64,000 nt of DNA from Bacteroidales bacterium UBA6377 (GCA_002438805.1 DJQV01000018.1:1-64000), one strand, 5' to 3'; shown: positions 23,964 through 33,250, numbered from the stretch's first letter. A program made the numbers and translations. The notes: a model not told the origin generated them from the letters alone.

Positions 23964-24066
23964 GTGCGATAGATTCTACTGACAGGGCCGGACGGCAGCT
24001 TCGGATATAAAGCCATAAAGTACTCGTAACCAGGGATACACCATCCATTACCGACAAGAAGAGAAT
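23964..24066 (-). pseudogene. Fragment of a duplicate of the lipoprotein gene at 24921-25466
   Basis: Bases 23964-24048 align without gaps to 24964-25048, with a core (23982-24042) that differs at a single position; 24050-24066 then continues with 25146-25162 after loss of 97 bp. It is thus the 3' part of a second copy of the lipoprotein gene, in the same orientation, with an internal deletion. The HigBA module lies between this fragment and the intact gene. The near-identity points to a recent duplication. Confidence 0.85.
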
Positions 24067-24120
24067 TTGTGGCGCATCATTAATAAATGTAATTTGTATC
24101 GTAGTTTGGAAACAAAATAC

Positions 24121-24128
24121 TATCTTTG
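24121..24128 (+). promoter_or_regulatory. -7 box of the higBA operon
   Basis: TATCTTTG, a perfect TAnnTTTG, 18 nt before the toxin ATG at 24146. The upstream TTTG is at a non-standard distance (24 nt), which suits a weak or repressed promoter. Confidence 0.55.
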
Positions 24129-24145
24129 CAGCATAATCAGATAAA

Positions 24146-24490
24146 ATGAGCATCAACAAACTTAAAGTGATGTTGACAGAAGAAGCACAAGCCTTTTTGG
24201 ATGCACAGTCATTCAAAGCGCGACAGAAGATTTACTACAATATCTTCTTGGTCGAGAAAGGAGTGATGAAAGTTGACATCTTCAAAAAACTTGAAAACAC
24301 CGAAATATGGGAGTTTCGCACTCTCTATAATGGCATCTGCTTCAGACTTTTTTCCTTTTGGGATACCGAGGAAGACACGTTGGTTATTGCTACGCATGGC
24401 ATAATCAAGAAAACGCAAAAGACACCATTAAAAGAGATTGCCAAAGCAGAGGAAATAAGGAAAGAGTACTTTAATAATAAAAAGAAATAG
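24146..24490 (+). CDS. higB: Type II toxin, RelE/HigB-like (phage Gp49-like family)
   Basis: A 114-residue basic protein of the Gp49-like/HigB group (PF05973). It shows the typical order: N-terminal helices (ARQKIYYNIFLVEKG), then the KLENTEIWEFRTLYNGICFR beta-hairpin, LVIATHGIIKKTQKTP and a C-terminal charged helix with a KAEEIRKEY stretch. The family cleaves ribosome-bound mRNA. The gene precedes the antitoxin gene by 2 bp, the reversed order that defines HigBA. The AT-rich composition and its position between duplicated DNA suggest acquisition. The symbol reflects family and gene order, not tested activity. Confidence 0.83.
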   Translation: MSINKLKVMLTEEAQAFLDAQSFKARQKIYYNIFLVEKGVMKVDIFKKLENTEIWEFRTLYNGICFRLFSFWDTEEDTLVIATHGIIKKTQKTPLKEIAKAEEIRKEYFNNKKK

Positions 24491-24492
24491 TT

Positions 24493-24825
24493 ATGGCACA
24501 GATGAAATTGATACCAGCAGACAACATGAAAGACAAACTCTGGGGTAAACGAGGTACGTCAGAGCGTGAAGCAATGGAAGCCAAGCTCAAAGAGGATGTG
24601 AATGCCTACATTGTAGGTGAAGCCATACGCAAGGCTCGATTGGCTCAAAATCTCACCCAGGAAGAACTTGGTGAGCGCATTGGAGTGCAACGTTCTCAGA
24701 TTTCCAAATTAGAGAAAGGCACAAGTGTTATAACATTGCCCACAATGAGCCGTGTATTCCAAGCATTGGGTATAACTACTGCAATTCTTGATTTAGGTAT
24801 TGCCGGAAAAATAGCATTGTGGTAA
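24493..24825 (+). CDS. higA: Type II antitoxin with XRE-type helix-turn-helix
   Basis: A 110-residue protein. The N-terminal third is a toxin-wrapping segment; residues about 50-100 form an XRE/Cro HTH (IRKARLAQNLTQEELGERIG, then VQRSQISKLEKG). It should neutralise the toxin encoded just upstream and repress the shared promoter at 24121. A terminator hairpin follows at 24857-24894. The match of HTH type, gene order and 2-bp spacing makes the pairing firm. Confidence 0.87.
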   Translation: MAQMKLIPADNMKDKLWGKRGTSEREAMEAKLKEDVNAYIVGEAIRKARLAQNLTQEELGERIGVQRSQISKLEKGTSVITLPTMSRVFQALGITTAILDLGIAGKIALW

Positions 24826-24856
24826 GATGCCTTTAAGAAATATCTCTACAAATAAA

Positions 24857-24894
24857 AAGCGAGTTGGCTGAATTAATTTTCAGTCAGCTCGCTT
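24857..24894. terminator. Bidirectional terminator between higA and the convergent lipoprotein gene
   Basis: Arms 24857-24871 and 24880-24894 pair over 15 positions (two mismatch/G-U positions) around an AT-rich 8-nt loop; A-rich sequence precedes and T-rich follows. It lies 32 bp past higA and 27 bp past the lipoprotein stop, serving both convergent genes. Confidence 0.75.
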
Positions 24895-24920
24895 CACTTT
24901 ATTCGCAACGAAATCACCGA

Positions 24921-25466
24921 TTACTCTGCGCTATCGCCAGAACCAGGATCGGCATCCACATCCGTACGATATATTCTCGCAACAGGGCCGGACGGCAGCT
25001 TCGGATATAAAGCCATAAAGTACTCATAACCAGGGATACACCAGCCACCTCCGACTTGTTCCACCCGCAGGCACAGGCTTACCCCATCGGTGGTCTTCAC
25101 ACACTGGCTGACCTCATATCCGCCCGTATTACCCGTAACAGCATAACCGACAAGAAGAGAATAATTCTCCAGTCCATCAGAAATCTTCGACTCCAGACAA
25201 AATTCTTTCACGACCTCATCTATGACCGCCTTGTCGTTGATAACGACAGCGCCTTCTCCTGCAACCCAGATTCCATTGTCACCAGGGCGTTCACCTAAAT
25301 CAAAACCGTTCTGCTCCAGCAACGAAGAAGCAGTTCCATGATCGTCCGAGAACAGATCCACGCCAGTCTCGGAATCAAAAGAAATCGGCATTATCTCACT
25401 CGTCTCCATCTTCGAGCAGCCTATCACTCCCAAAGCAAGGGCAGCAATAACAAATAACTTTTTCAT
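24921..25466 (-). CDS. Small lipoprotein of unknown function, next to a subtilisin-like protease
   Basis: A 181-residue lipoprotein starting MKKLFVIAALALGVIGCSKM with a good lipobox (VIGC). The start at 25464-25466 is preferred over an in-frame Met 12 codons earlier, which would overlap the protease stop. The mature part is acidic, contains one pair of Cys near QCVKTTDGVSLCL and a GGGWCIPGYEYFMALYPKLP block, and is not recognised. It is 10 bp downstream of the S8 protease gene, so an inhibitor, substrate or chaperone of that protease is a reasonable guess. A near-identical 3' fragment of a second copy lies at 23964-24066. Confidence 0.75.
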   Translation of the reverse strand: MKKLFVIAALALGVIGCSKMETSEIMPISFDSETGVDLFSDDHGTASSLLEQNGFDLGERPGDNGIWVAGEGAVVINDKAVIDEVVKEFCLESKISDGLENYSLLVGYAVTGNTGGYEVSQCVKTTDGVSLCLRVEQVGGGWCIPGYEYFMALYPKLPSGPVARIYRTDVDADPGSGDSAE

Positions 25467-25476
25467 CGTAATGATA

Positions 25477-27588
25477 TTATTGATTTTGATTAGCTGTTTC
25501 ATATATGTTCACATAAATTTTACGTCTCGTTCCTATATCAGGGACAGTGATAGACGGCAAAGTCGTCTCATAAGTATTTCCCTCAGCGCCGAAAGTGAAC
25601 ACATCGTAACGGCCAGTATAAGGAACATCAAACGCAACCCCAACATCAAATTTACCGGAAAACTCAGAACAAACCGCATACAAACTGACTTCAACATTTG
25701 ATATCTGAGTCCCTGAAGCAGCATTGATATCACATCCCCTATATACAGGATACCCGGCTACGCTGTTCTTTTCCAGACGGCTTCCGAACAATTCCGTTGA
25801 CACAAGATATGTCATAGAGCCATTTATGTCCCCTGTCACATCAAAAATTATCTCATCAAAATCATATAACGTGCTGTTTCGGATTATGAAGTCAAATCCG
25901 GGAGTATTGTCGGTATCATACCGAGACTGAAACTGTTTCGCGCACATCAATGCATCGTATGCATCTACAAGGCCATATCCAACCTCTTGATTCTTGTAAA
26001 GAGCAGGATACTCATTGTCAGCCTTATATGAATACCCCGACAATTTTTCACATCCCTGTTCAATAGCTCTACGTACATACTCTTGAGGCAAATTAGGATA
26101 TTTGGACAATATCAACGCCGCAACTCCGGCAACCTGAGGTGCCGCTCCTGAAGTTCCGCTAAAAGAAAGTTCATAACCGCCACTGACATCTGTTGCAGGA
26201 ATAAAAACACCAGGAGCCATAACGTCCAAGTTGAAATCATAATTGCTGCTCCAGTCCAGACCATCAGGGGTGGACAAATTCTTGCGTTTTCCATTGTACG
26301 ATATCGCGCCCACTGCCATCACATAGTCCAACCATCCAGGATAAGACACCTTCACATTATCGCCTCCCGGCTCATTCCCAGCAGCGAAAATCACGACACA
26401 ACCTTTTCCATCCCGGCCCTGCGTAGTCGCATTCCTTATGGCATCCGTCAAAAGACTGCATGGTGTCAATAAACGCCACGAACAATTAATCACATCCGCC
26501 CCATGGTTCATAGCCCAAATGAACCCATCCGAAGCATCAGTACTCGAAATCCTAGTGCTATCACCTATTCTGACAGGTAAGATTTTGCATCCAGGGGCCA
26601 CTCCACTTATCCCGATTCCATTGTTTTTAATTGCGGCAATGATACCGGCAACAGGAGTTCCATGCTTCTCATTGAGAGAATTCGGAGCACCACCATTAAC
26701 ATCCAAAACACAATCATAGCCATATAAGATATTCTCTGCCAAATCCGGATGCGTCAGTGAGACTCCATTGTCCAGTACCGCAACAACCACATCGCTGCTT
26801 CCTTCTGTGATCTCCCAAGCCGGCTCTATATTGATGTCAAATCTTGAAGTGCTGTACTGGCCGGTATTCTTTAGATTCCATTGCTTTGAAAAATATGTAT
26901 CCTGAGACTGGAATGCATCAAAGGTGTAGAAATCAGGAGAAGTGAACTCAAACAGGTCTGTCTCGTAAAAGGCACTCGCAAGTTGAAGCACACTCAAATC
27001 GGATGATTTATCGACCTTGAGGAAAAAGATGTCATCACCAAAGTTCTCACGTTGAAAAATCGCACAACCAGTTCTCTGCGCCAACTCTTCCACTTCGTTC
27101 TTTGAGGTTCCCGATTTGAGTTTCACAGAAAATTCGTCAGAAATCGCGATAAGATTGCCTTCATATTCCAAAGCCCTCGACGCAAACACGACATCTGTTT
27201 CATTTCTGAGTTCTTCCAATTGTCGGTTCAGTTCATCCGAAGAAGCACATTGCAGTATAAAAGTATCATCTGAATCCTCGGCTGCAAGGCTCACACTTTC
27301 GGTTGGATTATAAAGTCGCAGCATTGACACACCACTATTGATTCTTGAAACGAACGCCGCCTTTGACTGACCGTCATTAAACTTGACAAAAGCCAAATCC
27401 TGACGTTCCTCCAAGGAAATCTTTTGGTCAAAATAGTAATAAGACAGGCTGTCTCCGGAAATAAGCGATATCTGAGCACCATCCGAAATTGATATAACAG
27501 CCGGGGATTCCATTTCAAGATCCATATAGGAACACCCGACAAGTGCACCTATAATACAAACACTGGTTAATAGTTTTGCTCGTTTCAT
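25477..27588 (-). CDS. Subtilisin-like (S8) serine protease, lipoprotein
   Basis: A 703-residue lipoprotein (signal MKRAKLLTSVCIIGALVGCS, lipobox ALVGC). Residues 25-250 are a pro-region like those before Bacteroidetes S8 enzymes, including an inhibitor-like ISDEFSVKLKSGTSKNEVEE stretch. The catalytic domain spans about 255-535: Asp273 in VLDNG, His309 in KHGTPVAG, Asn405 in FAAGN and Ser480 in SGTSGAAP. A beta-rich C-terminal domain of about 150 residues follows. It should be anchored to the outer membrane or periplasmic face and degrade or mature proteins. It has its own promoter and is followed by the small lipoprotein gene. Confidence 0.9.
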   Translation of the reverse strand: MKRAKLLTSVCIIGALVGCSYMDLEMESPAVISISDGAQISLISGDSLSYYYFDQKISLEERQDLAFVKFNDGQSKAAFVSRINSGVSMLRLYNPTESVSLAAEDSDDTFILQCASSDELNRQLEELRNETDVVFASRALEYEGNLIAISDEFSVKLKSGTSKNEVEELAQRTGCAIFQRENFGDDIFFLKVDKSSDLSVLQLASAFYETDLFEFTSPDFYTFDAFQSQDTYFSKQWNLKNTGQYSTSRFDINIEPAWEITEGSSDVVVAVLDNGVSLTHPDLAENILYGYDCVLDVNGGAPNSLNEKHGTPVAGIIAAIKNNGIGISGVAPGCKILPVRIGDSTRISSTDASDGFIWAMNHGADVINCSWRLLTPCSLLTDAIRNATTQGRDGKGCVVIFAAGNEPGGDNVKVSYPGWLDYVMAVGAISYNGKRKNLSTPDGLDWSSNYDFNLDVMAPGVFIPATDVSGGYELSFSGTSGAAPQVAGVAALILSKYPNLPQEYVRRAIEQGCEKLSGYSYKADNEYPALYKNQEVGYGLVDAYDALMCAKQFQSRYDTDNTPGFDFIIRNSTLYDFDEIIFDVTGDINGSMTYLVSTELFGSRLEKNSVAGYPVYRGCDINAASGTQISNVEVSLYAVCSEFSGKFDVGVAFDVPYTGRYDVFTFGAEGNTYETTLPSITVPDIGTRRKIYVNIYETANQNQ

Positions 27589-27601
27589 AATATGGTTTTT
27601 C

Positions 27602-27633
27602 GCAAGATAGGCACAATTTGGGATAAAACCAAA
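27602..27633 (-). promoter_or_regulatory. Promoter of the S8 protease operon
   Basis: On the minus strand TTTG (27630-27633), 20 nt, TATCTTGC (27602-27609), one mismatch in the -7 box. The TTTG is part of the T-tract of the preceding terminator. Confidence 0.6.
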
Positions 27634-27659
27634 AAAGGCGGACTCCGAAGAATCCGCCT
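27631..27659 (-). terminator. Terminator of the SusC/SusD operon
   Basis: On the minus strand AGGCGGA pairs with TCCGCCT (arms 27636-27642 and 27653-27659, 10-nt loop), followed by six T. It lies 27 bp beyond the susD-like stop codon. Confidence 0.85.
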
Positions 27660-27685
27660 AAAATCAAATTGTAAGGCTCTATGCC

Positions 27686-29884
27686 TTATTTAGAAGTTTG
27701 GGTAGTGGATCTGAATCCGTATCCGTTCAGTACCTTGGAAGTCACGCAGACAGTCTCCTCCATCGGAATCAGATAGATAGGAGCTTTCCTTGCAGCATAG
27801 TCAGCATCTGAATAGCCGCCCATGAACTTGGAGCTCCACTCAGCCTCACGATCCGCATCTGCAGCGCCGTCTACAGTGTACATTCCAATGGCCCAAGCGG
27901 TCTGCTTATAGCCACGGGCTTCAAGAGCCTGAGCCTCAGGACTACCCGGGGCAATGTACTTGAAAAGGCCCTGAATAGCGAGGTTGGTGTAGTCCTCGAC
28001 AACATCTACATTGACTTTATTGCTGCGGGAATTGATCTGATAGTCCTTTGCAGCCTGCCAGTCATCATGCTGACCACGCCAACCCGGATAGAGAACCGCA
28101 TACTCATCGGAGGTCTCGTCAAGACCGGCAGGAGTCGTCATTGTCAAGCGATAACCATAATCCTTCTTGGCATCAACAAGTTTTGTCCAGACATAAGCAG
28201 GAAGCTGATTGCCGTTATCAAACTGCGCATAGCCGTTGGCCTTGAGTTGTGCCATGTGATCAACCATCTTCTTGCGGAATTCAACTGCCACCTTAGGAAG
28301 ATTGCCGCTGCGGACAAGATCCCAACGGCGGATATTTTCCCCTTGGAACTCAAGCTGACGCTCCTTGAGGATGGCCTCCACAAGAGCGGATTGAGTCTCT
28401 GAAGCAGGAGTCTGAAGAAGTTCAGCGAACTTCGCTTCACGGACTGACTCAGGGAAAGCACGATCGTGAACTTTCTTCAGCTCAGTCTTGGCGGCACCTT
28501 CGTTGCCGGTCTGGGCATAAGCCTCGGCAAGCATAAGGATGATGTCGGCCTGACGCATGTGAATGAATGAAATACCGCTGTAAAGCTGGCGGAGATCCGG
28601 TGTCCCGACACGGTTAAGGTCATATTTGTTGAGACCGATACCGATGGTCAGGCGGTTCTTGAGACCGAAAGTATAGAGAGACTCCTCGCCATAACCGCTG
28701 GATCCTGTCACACTCATTGACACATCACGGCGCTTGTCCTGAGGGTCGAACTCTCCGTAGTAAACTTCCGGGAAAGAGCAAATCTGTGCATTGGCCTTAG
28801 GAGGCATACCGGGAGATGAACCGGCAGAGCCACGTCCGAAGTTATAAGCAATACGTGAACCGCCACCGTTCTCCTTCATCGTAATCTCATATACGGTCTC
28901 AGTAGCCTTCTTCTGCTCATTCACCTGCTGGAAGTAGTACTGGAACGGATTGTCATACACACGGCCCTTTGTATCTGAACGTGGATCAACAGTTGTGAGC
29001 GCGGCCTCGCCAGGCTGCTCTACAGCCTTCTGGAGATAAGGGAGCGCAGCCTTATAGAACTTATTCCAGTCTTTGCGACGTGCATACTGAGCCTTCTTGT
29101 CAGCATCAGTTCCCCAAACTTCAAATTCAATGACATTGCCGTCTTTGTCAGTGTAGAAATCCGCACCGAGGTCAGTACGGCGGGTCTGATAGCCGGCTTC
29201 AAGGAAGCACATACGACCGATAAGTCCGTCAACAAAGTTACGGGTCATCTGGTCGGAGTAATGACCATTCTGGCCGATGGTGTAGAGAAGAGGCTCGATA
29301 CGATAGAGATTTTCAAGCTCGCTCTCGATTATGGCATCGCGGCTTGTGAGGTTTTCACCGCCATCATCACCAGGCTTCGTCACATAGAAAACATCACCGA
29401 AATAGATCACAAGATCATTGTAAACCGAGGCTCGAAGAGCATAAGCCTGACCGAGAAGGTCAGACTTCTCGTTAGGGGCATCCTTGGTGATGCTGTCCCA
29501 ATCCTTCTCAAGATACTCAATGATACTGTTGCACTTTGAGATGATTGAGTAGAAACGGTCCCAATAGTTGCCCTTCTGGAAGTTGATATTGAACTTCTCA
29601 ACAGTGTACCCGTTATAGAGTTGGGAACCTCCGACAAGGTCGGTGATATTTCCCACAGAGCAACGCTCCACGTCCGAACCGATATTGGTAAAATTCGGAA
29701 CGTAACCTTCATTATAGTTAGTGAGATACTGGTTGTATGCACCGAGCATTACTGTCTTGGCAGTTTCAATGCCCGAGAAGACAAAGTCTCCGTCAACAGA
29801 GGAAGGAGAGGTTGGCTCCAGATTGCAGGACATCACTGCAGTCCCGCAAAGAGCAACAAACAGATATTTGATATTCTTTTTCAT
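27686..29884 (-). CDS. SusD/RagB-family outer-membrane lipoprotein
   Basis: A 732-residue nutrient-binding lipoprotein: lipid signal MKKNIKYLFVALCGTAVMSC, an N-terminal SusD-like region with TPR helices (GIETAKTVMLGAYNQYLTNY; LLGQAYALRASVYNDLVIYF), and a C-terminal RagB/SusD domain with FIHMRQADIILMLAEAYAQT and LEFQGENIRRWDLVRSG. It caps the partner SusC transporter on the cell surface and delivers glycan or peptide ligands. It is longer than archetypal SusD (about 550), placing it with the large RagB-like members. It lies 14 bp downstream of the SusC gene. Confidence 0.93.
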   Translation of the reverse strand: MKKNIKYLFVALCGTAVMSCNLEPTSPSSVDGDFVFSGIETAKTVMLGAYNQYLTNYNEGYVPNFTNIGSDVERCSVGNITDLVGGSQLYNGYTVEKFNINFQKGNYWDRFYSIISKCNSIIEYLEKDWDSITKDAPNEKSDLLGQAYALRASVYNDLVIYFGDVFYVTKPGDDGGENLTSRDAIIESELENLYRIEPLLYTIGQNGHYSDQMTRNFVDGLIGRMCFLEAGYQTRRTDLGADFYTDKDGNVIEFEVWGTDADKKAQYARRKDWNKFYKAALPYLQKAVEQPGEAALTTVDPRSDTKGRVYDNPFQYYFQQVNEQKKATETVYEITMKENGGGSRIAYNFGRGSAGSSPGMPPKANAQICSFPEVYYGEFDPQDKRRDVSMSVTGSSGYGEESLYTFGLKNRLTIGIGLNKYDLNRVGTPDLRQLYSGISFIHMRQADIILMLAEAYAQTGNEGAAKTELKKVHDRAFPESVREAKFAELLQTPASETQSALVEAILKERQLEFQGENIRRWDLVRSGNLPKVAVEFRKKMVDHMAQLKANGYAQFDNGNQLPAYVWTKLVDAKKDYGYRLTMTTPAGLDETSDEYAVLYPGWRGQHDDWQAAKDYQINSRSNKVNVDVVEDYTNLAIQGLFKYIAPGSPEAQALEARGYKQTAWAIGMYTVDGAADADREAEWSSKFMGGYSDADYAARKAPIYLIPMEETVCVTSKVLNGYGFRSTTQTSK

Positions 29885-29898
29885 TATTGCATTATTCT

Positions 29899-32800
29899 TT
29901 ACAGAGTGATGTTAAGACCGATTGTGTATGTACGGGCGATAGGATAAGCGTTGTTGTCCACACCCGGAGTAGGGAAGTCGGAGCCGCCCATTGAACGGCT
30001 GCTGTTGGTGTTGACTTCAGGGTCAAGTCCTGTGTACTTGGTCAGGGTGAAGATGTTGGAAGCAGTGAAATACGCACGGATGTTCTTCAGGCCAACCTTG
30101 CTTGAAAGGCTCTTCGGCAGAGTATAGCCTACAGTCACATTCTTGAGACGGAGATATGAAGCATCCTCAAGCCAGCGGTCAAAGAGAAGACCCTTCATTG
30201 AAGTAGGAGTATGCATGGTAGCATTGGCATTCATCGCGTCAAGCTCAGCCGGATCTGTCACAAGCTCCAGATCACCGTTGTTCCAACGATATGGAGAATA
30301 AGCCTCTGAAACGAAAGCGAGACGGTTGCCACCGAAATAGTTGTCCTTTCCGCCATAGGTTGACATCAATGACCAGTAGTTCATAATATGTCCACCTATC
30401 ACATAGTTGAAGTTGGCGGAAAAATCAAGATTTTTCCAACGGCCAGAAAGGTTGAACGAACCGGTAGAAGGCGCAGTCATTGCACCAAGGTCATAAGTAT
30501 CGGCCTCGTCAATGCTACCATTTCCATCAAGATCTTTTGCTTTGGCAGCACCCGGGAAAGCCTTCTGATTGGCTGCGCGCTTAAGAGAGGTAGGATAATC
30601 ATCCATAGACCAATCAGGGATACCTTCTTTCAGAGTATAGACACCGGTAGTCGGGTCATAATCGAAATCATCTGTGGTATACCAGCCATCGTAGGCAAAG
30701 CCACGAATAGAACCGATGGCAGACCCCTCCTGCAGATAATACTCACCGGCACTCGGACTATGCTCAGAGTTGGTCCACTGGCCATAAGTATTGGCAGTCA
30801 CTGAATCTGAAAGCATCTCGATTCTGTTGACATTGTAGTTGTAGATGAAGTTGGCACTGAGGGTGAAGTCTTGATTGCGCACGATATCGCCGCCGATTGA
30901 GAACTCAAGACCACGGTTAGCTACGGTTCCCATATTCTGGAACTGATAGGTATACCCGGACGCTGACTTTATGCTCACCGGCATAAGCAGATCATAAGTA
31001 GTGCTCCAATATCCTTCTACAGTGCCATAGATACGTTCATCAAGGAAACCATAGTCGATACCGAGGTTGCGGGAAACAGTTGACTCCCACTTCAGATCCG
31101 GGTTAGGAGCCATCGAACCTGGCTGGTAAGGAAAACCGTACCCAGTATTTGTATCGGTTCTGTTATCAGAGATGGTGTAGTTGGTGGCGCTGGTGCTGAG
31201 AGACCAGGTCTCCTTCCAAAGGTTGGAGTTGATGGCATCTGAACCGGTCACACCATAAGAGAGACGGAATTTGAGATTGGAGAGCCAGTCCTTGGTGTTC
31301 GCCATGAAAGGCTCGTCAATCACACGCCATGCGAAAGCTCCAGCCGGGAAGTATCCCCAGTGGTTGTTAGGCGCGAAACGTGAAGAACCGTCAGCACGCA
31401 TCGTGAAGGTGAACATATACTTGTCAAGCAGAGTATAGTTCGCACGGGTGAAGAATGAAAGAGAACGGCCTGGAACGGCTACCTTTTGGGTAAAAGCATT
31501 GTTAGCAGTGCCCTGAGAAAGCATGGCAAGAGTCCTTTCCCTGTCAAAATATGACGGGAAGAGTTCTGCATAATACTGCATCCACTCGCTTGAATCCTGA
31601 ATCCATTCACTACCGACCATAATGTCAGCCCGATGGAATTCAGTATTGAGAGGGAGCTCGTATGAGATGGTGTTGGTCCAGTGCATGTCACCGCTCTCAG
31701 TCCTGCGAAGAGAAGCGGAATTGGTAGTGGTGCCATAGCCGGCAACATAACCTTCAGCCTTGCTGAAATTCTTGCTGAGACCGATCTCGCTGCGGAGTTT
31801 GAGCCCCTTGAGCGGAGTCCAGTTGGCAGCGGCAATACCGCGGAAGTTGTGACTATAGTTGGTATTCTGCTCGTTCCATGTAAGTTCCACTGGATTTGAA
31901 GCATCGCTGATGTATGGCTCATAGCCAGCGCCAAAGCCACTCACTGCTTTCTCATCGCCAAAAACGACATCGAGAGGCTTGTAGCGGAACGCTGAAGCCA
32001 GACGAGGATTGGAACGGTTCTGCCTGTAAGAGTAAGAGACATTGAGTTCGACATCGAAAGTGTCGCTGAGCTTCTCTATGGTCTTGAGGGAAGCGTTGAT
32101 CCTGCGGAAGTAAGAGTTGATGACGGTACCGTCGTCGTTGAGGAAGTTGAGGGAGAACATGGTCCTGTTCTTCTTCGTACCGTTGCTGATGGTGAGGTTG
32201 TGGCTGTGGGCGATACCTGTCTTGTAGAGATCCTCCTGCCAGTTGTGAGTCTTCACGTTGGCATAATCAGCATAGTGGTTGCCATTCTCGGCACCAATGC
32301 CAAAGTACTGCTTCATGGCCGGATAGAGATCCGGATTATAGTCCTTGGCGAAACCGAGAGTAAACTTCAGATAGTCATAGGTATCCATCACATCGCGTAC
32401 GCTTGAGGACGAATCCTTGATCTGCACGAAGCCGTTGTAGGTAACCTGGGTCTGACCCTCTGAAGCGCTCTTGGTCGTCACGATCACAACGCCGGCTGCA
32501 CCACGGGAACCATAGATGGCTGTAGCGGCCGCATCCTTGAGGACGTTGATTGACTTGATCTGGTCAGAAGGGACGTTGACGAGGCTGCTTACCGGGAAAC
32601 CGTCCACAATGTAGAGAGGGTTGTTGGTCTGGGTGATGGACTTGGCACCGCGCACGCGGATCTGCGGCTCGGCACCAGGGGTTGCATCGTTGAGGGAGAC
32701 TACAACACCGGCCATCTTGCCCTGAAGGGCCTCTCCGACACTGGCTACCGGAACCTCGAGATCCTTGGAGCTCACAGCTGCCACAGATCCGGTGAGGTCA

Positions 32801-33168
32801 CGCACCTTGACGGTACCGTAACCGATCACGACAGTCTCATCGAGCATGGTGCTGCTCTCCTGGAGAACTACGTCATACTTGTCCTTGCCGGCCTGTACGG
32901 TAAACTTCTGGTCTACGTAGCCGATGCAGGATACAACAAGATTCGATCCCGTAGGGACAGTGAGTGCCCAATTTCCGTCCAAGTCGACAACGACGCCATT
33001 GGTGGTGCCTTCAACGACAACACCGGCGCCGATCACGGCCTGTCCGGATGCATCCAACACTGTTCCTGAGATTTTCTGCTGCGCAAACGCCGTTGTGCAG
33101 ACTCCGAGCAGGAGAGCGCCGACAAGCGCCACCCTACCCATAAAAGAAATCAATGACTGATTCTTCAT
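29899..33168 (-). CDS. SusC/RagA-family TonB-dependent transporter
   Basis: A 1089-residue outer-membrane protein: signal peptide ending TTAFAQ, a carboxypeptidase-regulatory-like domain (about 30-110), a TonB-box-bearing segment (DETVVIGYGTVKVRDLTGSV), the plug domain with the SusC signature LKDAAATAIYGSRGAAGVV near residue 215, and a C-terminal 22-strand barrel ending in a NITL terminal strand. It imports oligomers bound by the downstream SusD-like lipoprotein, powered by TonB. No ECF sigma/anti-sigma or hybrid two-component gene is adjacent. Substrate cannot be read directly; neighbours suggest rhamnose- and uronate-rich plant glycans or peptides. Confidence 0.95.
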   Translation of the reverse strand: MKNQSLISFMGRVALVGALLLGVCTTAFAQQKISGTVLDASGQAVIGAGVVVEGTTNGVVVDLDGNWALTVPTGSNLVVSCIGYVDQKFTVQAGKDKYDVVLQESSTMLDETVVIGYGTVKVRDLTGSVAAVSSKDLEVPVASVGEALQGKMAGVVVSLNDATPGAEPQIRVRGAKSITQTNNPLYIVDGFPVSSLVNVPSDQIKSINVLKDAAATAIYGSRGAAGVVIVTTKSASEGQTQVTYNGFVQIKDSSSSVRDVMDTYDYLKFTLGFAKDYNPDLYPAMKQYFGIGAENGNHYADYANVKTHNWQEDLYKTGIAHSHNLTISNGTKKNRTMFSLNFLNDDGTVINSYFRRINASLKTIEKLSDTFDVELNVSYSYRQNRSNPRLASAFRYKPLDVVFGDEKAVSGFGAGYEPYISDASNPVELTWNEQNTNYSHNFRGIAAANWTPLKGLKLRSEIGLSKNFSKAEGYVAGYGTTTNSASLRRTESGDMHWTNTISYELPLNTEFHRADIMVGSEWIQDSSEWMQYYAELFPSYFDRERTLAMLSQGTANNAFTQKVAVPGRSLSFFTRANYTLLDKYMFTFTMRADGSSRFAPNNHWGYFPAGAFAWRVIDEPFMANTKDWLSNLKFRLSYGVTGSDAINSNLWKETWSLSTSATNYTISDNRTDTNTGYGFPYQPGSMAPNPDLKWESTVSRNLGIDYGFLDERIYGTVEGYWSTTYDLLMPVSIKSASGYTYQFQNMGTVANRGLEFSIGGDIVRNQDFTLSANFIYNYNVNRIEMLSDSVTANTYGQWTNSEHSPSAGEYYLQEGSAIGSIRGFAYDGWYTTDDFDYDPTTGVYTLKEGIPDWSMDDYPTSLKRAANQKAFPGAAKAKDLDGNGSIDEADTYDLGAMTAPSTGSFNLSGRWKNLDFSANFNYVIGGHIMNYWSLMSTYGGKDNYFGGNRLAFVSEAYSPYRWNNGDLELVTDPAELDAMNANATMHTPTSMKGLLFDRWLEDASYLRLKNVTVGYTLPKSLSSKVGLKNIRAYFTASNIFTLTKYTGLDPEVNTNSSRSMGGSDFPTPGVDNNAYPIARTYTIGLNITL

Positions 33169-33242
33169 CTGTAGAAAACAAAATTGGTTAATAATTAAAA
33201 GTATATGTTATTATTTCTATACCTTTGTGTATTCGCAGGTCG

Positions 33243-33250
33243 CAAATGTA
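33243..33250 (-). promoter_or_regulatory. -7 box of the SusC/SusD promoter
   Basis: TACATTTG on the minus strand, about 75 nt before the SusC start. TTTG occurs 24 nt upstream, longer than the usual 19-21, suggesting a regulated promoter. The leader is long and AT-rich. Confidence 0.5.

Noticed and set aside
23709..24145. Possible CRISPR-like array because of repeated GGGGT/ACCCC units
   Set aside because: Only two units, each internally palindromic, with no regular repeat-spacer pattern and no cas genes.
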